Source: an uncultured Prevotella sp. (GTDB taxonomy: Bacteria > Bacteroidota > Bacteroidia > Bacteroidales > Bacteroidaceae). Taken from it: a DNA stretch of 43,021 bases. The first letter of the stretch is position 1. Each line of letters begins with the position of its first letter. The notes under the pieces were generated by a model. It was not told the origin of the DNA. It saw only the letters and a list, made by a program, of their open reading frames with translations, and ran no database searches. A program made the position numbers and the translations under genes. Location: contig ONTZ01000025.1 of NCBI GenBank assembly GCA_900320905.1, positions 1 to 43,021 of the forward strand, written 5' to 3'. Positions 8,102 through 14,723 of this stretch are shown piece after piece.

Positions 8102-9865
8102 ATGCATCTACGAATCATGACAATGGCCGCCCTGACGGCAGCAAGCCTGCAACTGAGCGCCCAGACCCTGGAGAAGAACTTTAAAGAGTTGAGCAACGGC
8201 AACCCGATCAGCGCCAGCGTGTTCTGCGCCGACCCAACGGCACTGGACTACAACGGGCGACTGTACGTGTACGGCTCGAACGACCACCAGCAGTTCATCA
8301 AGAACAACAAGAAGAACGGCAACGGCTACGGCGACATCAAGTCGATCGTGGTCTTCTCTACCGACGACTTGGTGAACTGGACGTTCCACGGCACCATCGA
8401 CACGAAGAAGATCTGTTCAGGATGGACCTCGAACCCCTGGTATCAAGGCTACGGCGTGTCGTGGGCACCATCGGTGGTATGGCGCACCAAGGAGGACGGA
8501 ACCGAAGAGTTCTTCCTCTACTTCTGCAACAGCAGTCACGGAGTGGGCGTGCTGAAGGCCAATTCGCCCGTAGGCCCATGGAAATCACCACTCTCGAAGT
8601 TGATGATTCACAGAGACACAAAGGGGGCTACACCCTGCTCGGCTGTCTTCGACCCAGGCGTGGTCATCGACGAGAACGGCGTGGGCTGGATAACCTTCGG
8701 CGGCCTCGACCCCGTGGACGGAGGTACCGACATCCAGCCCAAGAATGCACGCATTGCGAAACTGAAGCCCTCGATGACCGCCATCGACGGCTCGATTGTC
8801 AAGATTCCAGCCCCCTACCACTTCGAGGCCAACGAACTGAACGTCATCGACGGCAAATTCGTCTTCACCTATTGTTCCAACTGGGCCGACCGCAAGGATG
8901 CAGACTGGAGCGCCTACAAGAAGGAGCAGGGCATCAGCCTTTCAAAGCCCGACAAATGCACCATGTGCTATATGGTGTCGGACGACCCGATGAATCCCGA
9001 CTCGTGGGTGTATAAAGGCGTCTACGGCAAGCACCCGGGCTTCCCATCGCCCAACAACCACTCCCACCTGCATAAGTTCCAGGGCAACTACTATTATATC
9101 TACCACTGGGGCCCACTGATGCAGAAGATGAAGGACGGAGGAGCCATCGACAGCAGTTGCGACGGCTACCGCTCTATCTGCGTGAACAAGGCCACGGTAA
9201 ACGAGGAGACGCAGAAAATAACCTCGGTAAACCTGAGCATGACCGGTGCCGCCGCCATCAAGAACCTGGACCCCTACGCCCTGCAAGAGGCCGAGACGAC
9301 GGCCAACAGCGGCGGTGTGATGTACGAGGACTATAAGAACGTGGAGACAAACACCAAGGTCAGCACTCTCGGAAACGATGCCTCGCAGAATATGTACGTG
9401 AAGATGAAGACCGGCGCCTGGACGATGGTGCGCAACGCCGACTTCGGCGAGGAAGGCGCCAAGTCGTTTATGCTCAGGGTGAAAGGAACGGGTAAGATGG
9501 AAATACGCTTCAGCAAGTCGTCAAGAGACACCAAGGCCACCATAGAGTTCGCCAGCGCCGACTGGAAAGACTACACGATAGATGTTGACCCGGAGGCCTT
9601 CAAGGGCAAGCACAGCCTGTACTTCGTCTTCGACGAGGCCGACAAGGTGCAGTTTGATGCCTGGCAGTTCTCTCACGAGCCCGCCCCCAACGGCATCTTC
9701 CCCATCAGCACCCCTGCCGCCGAAAAGCCCACGGCCCTCTTCGACCTGAACGGACACCGCCTGACGAGCGGCACCCCGTATCGAGGTGTCGTCATCGAGC
9801 AGTATCAAGATGGGAATGGAAAAACGCGGAGCCGCAAACGCTTGTCAGCGAATACGGTCCATTGA
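8102..9865 (+). CDS. Secreted glycoside hydrolase family 43 enzyme with CBM6-like domain
   Basis: 587 residues from the ATG at 8102; the earlier TTG lies inside the -7 box and cannot be the start. A signal peptide (MTMAALTAASLQLSAQ) precedes a five-bladed propeller domain of GH43. Catalytic candidates are the Asp in VFCADPTALDYNGRLYVYGS, the Asp in FDPGVVIDENG and the Glu in FEANELNVIDGKF. A beta-sandwich similar to CBM6 follows (DPYALQEAETTANSGGVMY, then FDAWQF). The last 40 residues (ALFDLNGHRL...GVVI) resemble the short C-terminal motif of many Prevotella secreted enzymes. GH43 enzymes cut arabinose- or xylose-containing plant glycans; the exact substrate cannot be read from the sequence. 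There is no SusC/SusD pair nearby. The 3' end overlaps the convergent DUF4293 gene by 21 bases. Confidence 0.9.
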   Translation: MHLRIMTMAALTAASLQLSAQTLEKNFKELSNGNPISASVFCADPTALDYNGRLYVYGSNDHQQFIKNNKKNGNGYGDIKSIVVFSTDDLVNWTFHGTIDTKKICSGWTSNPWYQGYGVSWAPSVVWRTKEDGTEEFFLYFCNSSHGVGVLKANSPVGPWKSPLSKLMIHRDTKGATPCSAVFDPGVVIDENGVGWITFGGLDPVDGGTDIQPKNARIAKLKPSMTAIDGSIVKIPAPYHFEANELNVIDGKFVFTYCSNWADRKDADWSAYKKEQGISLSKPDKCTMCYMVSDDPMNPDSWVYKGVYGKHPGFPSPNNHSHLHKFQGNYYYIYHWGPLMQKMKDGGAIDSSCDGYRSICVNKATVNEETQKITSVNLSMTGAAAIKNLDPYALQEAETTANSGGVMYEDYKNVETNTKVSTLGNDASQNMYVKMKTGAWTMVRNADFGEEGAKSFMLRVKGTGKMEIRFSKSSRDTKATIEFASADWKDYTIDVDPEAFKGKHSLYFVFDEADKVQFDAWQFSHEPAPNGIFPISTPAAEKPTALFDLNGHRLTSGTPYRGVVIEQYQDGNGKTRSRKRLSANTVH

Positions 9866-10306
9866 ACGGACCAGACGCTCGTCAGCACGGATGGCGCGCA
9901 TGGCCATCAGATAGAGGATGAGCGCAACGGCTGGCAGCACGGCAGGCCACTCGGGGCGGAAACTGACCGTTCCCCACGACTTGTCGCCTACCGTCTGGCC
10001 TACCACGAAATAGCAGATATACCAACCCACGACCAGCAAGGCGTTGAGCCCGCAGAAGAGGGCCTGCGTCTTGCGGTTGTGATATAAGAAGATGGTATAG
10101 CAGGCTATCACCGCCGTAGGCAGCAGGATGGCCATCAGCGGCCATGTGTCGAAATGGTGCTTGCCGAGAGGGTCGGTAAACCACAGGTTATAGACACGGG
10201 CCACCTCCATGCCGGCAGCACGGAACGAACCAATCTGCATAGAAAGACACATGACGGTCAGGATGATGGCCGCCATGAGATAGAGAGTCTGTTTACGCTG
10301 TATCAT
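9845..10306 (-). CDS. DUF4293 family four-helix membrane protein
   Basis: 153 residues with four hydrophobic segments: MAAIILTVMCLSMQIG, LMAILLPTAVIACYTIFL, LFCGLNALLVVGWYICYFVV and LPAVALILYLMAMRAI. The start MIQRKQTLYL is typical of DUF4293, a Bacteroidota-only family of unknown function. It follows the RpoZ-like gene by 7 bases and is the last gene of a bamD-rpoZ-DUF4293 group, a neighbourhood I know to be common in Bacteroidales. Its 3' end overlaps the end of the convergent GH43 gene, so the two mRNAs can pair over at least 21 bases. Confidence 0.85.
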   Translation of the reverse strand: MIQRKQTLYLMAAIILTVMCLSMQIGSFRAAGMEVARVYNLWFTDPLGKHHFDTWPLMAILLPTAVIACYTIFLYHNRKTQALFCGLNALLVVGWYICYFVVGQTVGDKSWGTVSFRPEWPAVLPAVALILYLMAMRAIRADERLVRSMDRIR

Positions 10307-10313
10307 TGCGAAC

Positions 10314-10652
10314 TTAATTCTCCTGATTCAGATTGTCACGCTGGGGGTCACGCCAGTACACCTTGTCCTCGATAAACTCCTGGGTAGCCAGCAGAGAGGG
10401 CTTCGGCAGTTTCTCGTAGTAGCGCGAAATCTCTATCTGTTCACGGTTCTCGAAAACCTCCTCGAGAGAGTCGTTATAAGAAGCAAACTCAGCCAGTTTC
10501 TTCGACAGGTCTTCCTTGATCTGCACGCTGATCTGGTTGGCACGCTTGGCGATGATGGCAACACTCTCGTAGATATTGTTGGTATCCTTGCAGAGGTCCA
10601 TAATGTTACGGGTCACGGTATTCACCGGTGCTTTTGATTTCTTGTAATCCAT
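10314..10652 (-). CDS. rpoZ: RNA polymerase omega-like subunit (RpoZ/Rpb6 family)
   Basis: 112 residues. The motif NIYESVAIIAKRANQISVQIKEDL matches the helical core of Bacteroidota omega-type subunits, which help assemble the beta' subunit and are usually annotated as RpoZ or as RNA polymerase Rpb6. The C-terminal part (KPSLLATQEFIEDKVYWRDP) is conserved in the Bacteroidota version. It sits 28 bases downstream of bamD and 7 bases upstream of the DUF4293 gene, in one operon. Confidence 0.88.
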   Translation of the reverse strand: MDYKKSKAPVNTVTRNIMDLCKDTNNIYESVAIIAKRANQISVQIKEDLSKKLAEFASYNDSLEEVFENREQIEISRYYEKLPKPSLLATQEFIEDKVYWRDPQRDNLNQEN

Positions 10653-10680
10653 ATCTTAATCCTTAATAACTTTCTTGATC

Positions 10681-11508
10681 TTAATCTTTAATAACTTTCT
10701 TGCATTTATTGATATACTTCTCGGCCAGCGAGATATTCTTTGAGTCGGGATATTCATTGAGGAAGCCGTAGCACTCGTCCTCGGCATCACGGTAGCGCTC
10801 CAGGCGCTTCTCCATCGTGGAATTCTCTGCCAACTGGAACTTGCTCTTCATGATGAGCACGGCAAAATCCTCACGCCACTTGGAATAGGGATACTGCTTG
10901 AGGGCATTCTGGGCGGTAATGATGCACGAGGTGTAGTTGCTCTCGTCGTTCTTGTTGATATTGCCAAAATAGCCGCCGAGGTTGTAATAGAGTTCGGCAG
11001 AGAGCAACTCCTTCTGCACCAGTTTGTCCTGCAACTCATAGAGACGATCCTGAGCCGCCTCACGCAACTTGGAGTCGGGATAGAGGTCGAGGAACTGCTG
11101 ATAGGCATTCATGGCGCCGATGGTGGGCGACTGGTCGAGACGGGGCTCGGGCGATTCCTCGTAGAGCGTTTGCCCCACATAGAAGGCTGCCGACTCAGCA
11201 TAGACGCCACGGGGATAGCGGCTGATATACTTCTTGAAGGTGGCAGAGGCTGCCTCGTAGTCGCGGTTGCAATACTGGGCCATAGCCAGCATATAGAGGC
11301 TTTCCTGCTCCGCCTCAGAACCTTTCTTGAGGGTAATGATTTCCTCCAGGAGCGTCGCTGCCTGCTGAAACTTTCCCATGGCAAAGGCCTCCTTGGCGTA
11401 TTCGTATCTATACTCGTTGTCAGTCGACTTATAGACCTTGTTGAACTCCCCTGCGCAACTGCAAAGGAGAAGCGTCATACACGTTGCTGTTATAAGACTT
11501 TTCTTCAT
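10681..11508 (-). CDS. bamD: BamD outer-membrane assembly lipoprotein
   Basis: 275 residues from the ATG at 11508. The TTG further upstream lies in the -7 box and is rejected. A lipoprotein signal ends at LLLCSC (lipidated Cys about 18). Five tetratricopeptide-like repeats follow, with motifs such as YRYEYAKEAFAMGKFQQA, YMLAMAQYCNRDYEAAS and FLDLYPDSKLREAAQDRLYEL. BamD docks with BamA on the periplasmic face of the outer membrane and is needed to insert beta-barrel proteins. It is the first gene of the operon with rpoZ and DUF4293. Confidence 0.93.
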   Translation of the reverse strand: MKKSLITATCMTLLLCSCAGEFNKVYKSTDNEYRYEYAKEAFAMGKFQQAATLLEEIITLKKGSEAEQESLYMLAMAQYCNRDYEAASATFKKYISRYPRGVYAESAAFYVGQTLYEESPEPRLDQSPTIGAMNAYQQFLDLYPDSKLREAAQDRLYELQDKLVQKELLSAELYYNLGGYFGNINKNDESNYTSCIITAQNALKQYPYSKWREDFAVLIMKSKFQLAENSTMEKRLERYRDAEDECYGFLNEYPDSKNISLAEKYINKCKKVIKD

Positions 11509-11517
11509 TTCGGGGTG

Positions 11518-11525
11518 CAAAGTTA
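11518..11525 (-). promoter_or_regulatory. -7 box of the bamD operon
   Basis: On the minus strand TAACTTTG, 9 bases before the bamD ATG, matches TAnnTTTG. It faces away from the uvrB promoter in the shared intergenic region. Confidence 0.7.
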
Positions 11526-11543
11526 CTGCTTTATATGGGAAAA

Positions 11544-11668
11544 GAGAAATGGGAAATGAGAAATTATGATTTGTTTATAGGAAAAAGCCATTAATTTAAT
11601 ATAAATTAACCGTTACGGGCTATGGTAATCAACATTTCTCAGCACTCATTACTCATTTCTCAATTTTT
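11544..11668. repeat. Two opposed heptad clusters in the bamD-uvrB divergent region
   Basis: AGAAATG-type units at 11544-11564 face ATTTCTC/ATTACTC units at 11634-11668, which are their reverse complement, across about 70 bases. The second cluster ends directly before the uvrB -7 box. The pair could fold into a long imperfect hairpin. Confidence 0.65.
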
Positions 11669-11672
11669 TTAT

Positions 11673-11680
11673 TACCTTTG
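11673..11680 (+). promoter_or_regulatory. -7 box of uvrB
   Basis: TACCTTTG ends 9 bases before the uvrB ATG (11690). The -33 region falls in the heptad cluster, so repeat changes could alter promoter strength. Confidence 0.7.
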
Positions 11681-11689
11681 CACTTTGTT

Positions 11690-13729
11690 ATGAGCAATTT
11701 TATACTGACATCACCCTATCAGCCCACCGGCGACCAGCCAGAGGCTATCAGGGAACTCACAGATGGACTGCGAAGGGGAGACAAGTCGCAAGTACTGTTG
11801 GGAGTGACGGGATCCGGCAAGACATTCACGATGGCCAATGTCATTGCCAACATCAACCGCCCCACCCTCATCCTGAGTCACAACAAGACGCTTGCCGCAC
11901 AACTCTACGATGAGATGAGAGGCTTTTTCCCGCAAAACGCCATCGAGTATTATGTCAGTTATTATGACTACTACCAGCCAGAGGCCTATCTCCCGTCGAC
12001 AGACACCTATATCGAGAAAGACCTCGCCATCAACCAAGAGATAGACCGACTACGACTATCAGCGGTATCTAATTTATTGTCAGGCAGAAATGACGTCGTC
12101 GTTGTATCATCAGTTTCATGCATCTACGGCATGGGAAGCCCGGTGGCCTTGCAGGAAAATGTGATTGAACTGCACGTAGGACAGAAACTGGATCGCAATG
12201 CTTTGTTGAGAAATCTCGTCGCTGCCCTGTATATCCGCAACGACATAGACCTGCAGCGGGGCAACTTCCGCGTGAAGGGCGACACGGTGGACATAGCCAT
12301 GGCCTATAGCGAGGTGGTGCTGCGCGTCACCTTCTGGGACGACGAGATTGACGCCCTGGAAGAAGTGGATGCCGTGACATTCGACCGCCTGGCACGCTTC
12401 GAGGAATACAAACTCTATCCTGCCAACCTCTTCATGACCTCGCAGGAACAGACCAACATCGCCATCCGCAACATTCAGGACGACCTGGTGCAGCAGATTG
12501 CCTACTTCCAGGAGTTGGGCGACGGCATCAAGGCCCAGCGCATCAAGGAACGCGTGGAGTACGACATGGAGATGATCAAGGAGTTGGGGCATTGCTCGGG
12601 CATCGAGAACTATAGCCGATACTTCGACGGGCGCAAGGCGGGAGAGAGACCTTATTGCCTGCTCGACTTCTTCCCCGACGACTATCTGCTGATTATCGAC
12701 GAGAGCCACGTGAGCGTGCCTCAGATCAATGCAATGTACGGCGGCGACAGAGCCCGTAAGACCAACCTCGTGGAGTACGGATTCCGGCTGCCGGCGGCTT
12801 TCGACAACCGTCCGCTGACCTTCGAGGAGTTTCACGAGATGATCAACCAGGTAATCTACGTCAGCGCCACCCCTGCCGACTACGAACTGGCTGAGGCAGA
12901 AGGCATTGTGGTGGAACAGGTCATCCGCCCTACCGGTCTGCTGGACCCAGAGATAGAGGTGCGTAAGAGCGAGAACCAGATTGACGACCTGATGGACGAG
13001 ATTCTGACACGCAGTCATCGGGGCGAGCGCGTGCTGGTCACTACCCTCACCAAGCGCATGGCAGAGGAACTGACGGAATATCTGATAAGCCACGACATCC
13101 AAACCGCCTATATCCACAGCGACGTGGCGACACTCGACAGAGTGAAGATTCTGGCAGACCTCCGCCAGGGTGTCTATGATGTGCTGGTGGGCGTGAACCT
13201 GCTCCGTGAGGGACTCGACCTGCCCGAAGTGTCGCTGGTGGCCATCCTCGATGCCGACAAAGAGGGGTTCCTGCGCAGCCACCGCAGTCTGACGCAGACG
13301 GCTGGCCGGGCCGCCAGAAACGTGAACGGCAAGGTGATCATGTATGCCGACACCATCACCGCCTCCATGCAACTGACCATCGACGAGACCCTGCGCCGGC
13401 GCATGAAGCAGATGCACTACAATGAGGAGCATCACATCACGCCCAAGCAGATAGTGAAGAACCTGAGCCTGAGCAGTCTGCAGAAGGAGAACCGTGCCGA
13501 CACGAAGGAACTGATGCGAGGCATCGGTATGGCGGCAGAAAGCGGCGCCACAGGCAGTATGACCACCGCCGACCCGATAATTGAGCACATGACTCGTCCT
13601 CAGATGGAGAAACTCATCGCCGAGACCACTCGTAAGATGAAAGAGGCCGCCAAGCAACTCGATTTCCTGCAAGCCGCACAGTATCGCGATGAGATTATCC
13701 GCCTGCAAAAAGAACTGGAACTGAAATAG
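11690..13729 (+). CDS. uvrB: UvrB, excinuclease ABC subunit B
   Basis: 679 residues from MSNFILTSPYQPTGDQ. Walker A is GVTGSGKTF (residues about 36-44). The beta-hairpin region is YYVSYYDYYQPEAYLP. Helicase motifs follow: IIDESHVSVPQ, YVSATPADYE, and motif VI TQTAGRAARN. The C-terminal UVR domain (about 640-679) binds UvrC. UvrB verifies DNA lesions handed over by UvrA and loads UvrC for nucleotide excision repair. Length and motifs are standard. It is transcribed alone; the stop codon is followed at once by a heptad repeat array. Confidence 0.98.
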   Translation: MSNFILTSPYQPTGDQPEAIRELTDGLRRGDKSQVLLGVTGSGKTFTMANVIANINRPTLILSHNKTLAAQLYDEMRGFFPQNAIEYYVSYYDYYQPEAYLPSTDTYIEKDLAINQEIDRLRLSAVSNLLSGRNDVVVVSSVSCIYGMGSPVALQENVIELHVGQKLDRNALLRNLVAALYIRNDIDLQRGNFRVKGDTVDIAMAYSEVVLRVTFWDDEIDALEEVDAVTFDRLARFEEYKLYPANLFMTSQEQTNIAIRNIQDDLVQQIAYFQELGDGIKAQRIKERVEYDMEMIKELGHCSGIENYSRYFDGRKAGERPYCLLDFFPDDYLLIIDESHVSVPQINAMYGGDRARKTNLVEYGFRLPAAFDNRPLTFEEFHEMINQVIYVSATPADYELAEAEGIVVEQVIRPTGLLDPEIEVRKSENQIDDLMDEILTRSHRGERVLVTTLTKRMAEELTEYLISHDIQTAYIHSDVATLDRVKILADLRQGVYDVLVGVNLLREGLDLPEVSLVAILDADKEGFLRSHRSLTQTAGRAARNVNGKVIMYADTITASMQLTIDETLRRRMKQMHYNEEHHITPKQIVKNLSLSSLQKENRADTKELMRGIGMAAESGATGSMTTADPIIEHMTRPQMEKLIAETTRKMKEAAKQLDFLQAAQYRDEIIRLQKELELK

Positions 13730-13785
13730 AAGTGAGAAGTGAGAAGTGAAAAGTGAAAAGTGGGAAAGGAAAAGTGAAAAGTGCC
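13730..13785 (+). repeat. Eight-unit AAGTGAR heptad array after uvrB
   Basis: Eight 7-base units start on the base after the uvrB stop: two AAGTGAG, two AAGTGAA, AAGTGGG, AAAGGAA, AAGTGAA and AAGTGCC. An in-frame ATG in it would put repeat-coded residues on the next protein, but that reading is rejected. Confidence 0.85.
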
Positions 13786-13823
13786 TTGCGAATAGTTAAA
13801 AAAAGCAAGGTGGCTGCAAATTC

Positions 13824-13851
13824 TTCACGCTTCACGCTTCACTCTTCACTT
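13824..13851 (-). repeat. Four-unit inverted heptad array
   Basis: Units TTCACGC, TTCACGC, TTCACTC and TTCACTT are the reverse complement of the array at 13730. The two arrays are separated by 38 bases and can pair, giving a long hairpin after uvrB. The -7 box of the next gene starts 7 bases later. Confidence 0.8.
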
Positions 13852-13858
13852 TTTTTCT

Positions 13859-13866
13859 TACTTTTG
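13859..13866 (+). promoter_or_regulatory. -7 box of the DUF4468 gene
   Basis: TACTTTTG lies 18 bases before the ATG at 13885. Its -33 region would fall inside the inverted heptad array. Confidence 0.65.
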
Positions 13867-13884
13867 CACCCAATTAAAAATAAT

Positions 13885-14514
13885 ATGGTAAAGATGAAAC
13901 AATTTTTGATAGCCCTGCTGACGGTACTGCCCATGCTGGCCTCAGCACAAGACAACACTTGGGAGAGAATAGAACAGGAACCCGTGGCAAAGGAGAATAA
14001 AGACGCCAAGTATCTGGTGGAGAATGCCGTACCCGTCGTTGACGGAAAGGTATGCTGGAAGACAACCATCCAAGCACCGGGGAAATCGGCGCAGCAGATT
14101 TACGACATCCTGCTGGCCCAGATGGAGAAGATGACGACAGAGCCGAATCAGCAGGAGAACAGCGTCGTAGCCATCAAGAACGCTGAGAAGCACGAGATAG
14201 GAGCCGTCTACCACGAATGGCTCGTCTTCAAGAAAGCCGCCCTCTCGCTCGACCAGACCATCTTCAACTACCAACTCATCGCCGAATGCAGCGACGGCAA
14301 GGCTGATGTCAGGCTGACACGCATCACCTACGACTACGACGTGGAGCGCAACCCAGTACGCTACGCTGCAGAACAATGGATCACCGACAAGGACTGCGTG
14401 AACAAGAAGCACACCAAACTCCTGCCTCTATCCGGCAAGTTCCGTCGTAAGACCATCGACCGCAAGGACTTTATCTTCAATAAGTTCAACACCCTACTGA
14501 ACGAGACGAAATGA
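13885..14514 (+). CDS. Exported DUF4468 protein
   Basis: 209 residues from the ATG at 13885, with a signal peptide (MKQFLIALLTVLPMLASAQ, the inner Met at 13894 being an alternative start). The body matches the DUF4468 pattern of Bacteroidota: a TBP-like fold with VDGKVCWKTTIQAPGKSAQQ, then EWLVFKKAALSLDQTIFNYQ and LTRITYDYDVERNP. Function is unknown; relatives are exported and small. The next gene (14511) overlaps it by ATGA, so the two are translationally coupled. Confidence 0.8.
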   Translation: MVKMKQFLIALLTVLPMLASAQDNTWERIEQEPVAKENKDAKYLVENAVPVVDGKVCWKTTIQAPGKSAQQIYDILLAQMEKMTTEPNQQENSVVAIKNAEKHEIGAVYHEWLVFKKAALSLDQTIFNYQLIAECSDGKADVRLTRITYDYDVERNPVRYAAEQWITDKDCVNKKHTKLLPLSGKFRRKTIDRKDFIFNKFNTLLNETK

Positions 14515-14675
14515 ATAAAGACAAAATTCGCAACTTGCTGAATATCATCTTTATGATTGGAGCCGTCATTGGCGTAATCTGGTATCTCACCAAGGACAGG
14601 ACCGTGGGCACATACATCATCCTGATATCCATGTGCTTTAAGATTGCCGAGTCGTCGTTGAGAATGATCAAGTAA
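14511..14675 (+). CDS. 54-residue two-helix membrane protein
   Basis: The frame runs from an ATG that overlaps the preceding stop (ATGA) to TAA at 14673. Two hydrophobic segments are visible: NLLNIIFMIGAVIGVIWYL and TYIILISMCFKIAESSL, joined by TKDRTVG. I know similar short proteins from Bacteroidales genomes but no function. Coupling to the DUF4468 gene suggests they act or are regulated together. Confidence 0.75.
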   Translation: MNKDKIRNLLNIIFMIGAVIGVIWYLTKDRTVGTYIILISMCFKIAESSLRMIK

Positions 14676-14710
14676 ATTGAGAATCGAGAATTGGAAATTG
14701 AGAATTATCA
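14676..14710 (+). repeat. ATTGAGA-type heptad array
   Basis: Five 7-base units: ATTGAGA, ATCGAGA, ATTGGAA, ATTGAGA, ATTATCA. The array starts at the stop of the 54-residue protein and ends 13 bases before the porin ATG, occupying the whole leader. Confidence 0.75.
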
Positions 14711-14723
14711 TAAGGGAAAAAAC

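Noticed and set aside
12116-13708. A 530-codon open frame on the minus strand
   Set aside because: It lies entirely opposite uvrB. Its composition (His, Val, Leu, Gln rich) is what the codon bias of uvrB gives on the other strand, and it has no promoter.
13753-13884. N-terminal extension of the DUF4468 protein
   Set aside because: It is translated from heptad arrays and crosses the promoter; the signal peptide starts only at 13885.
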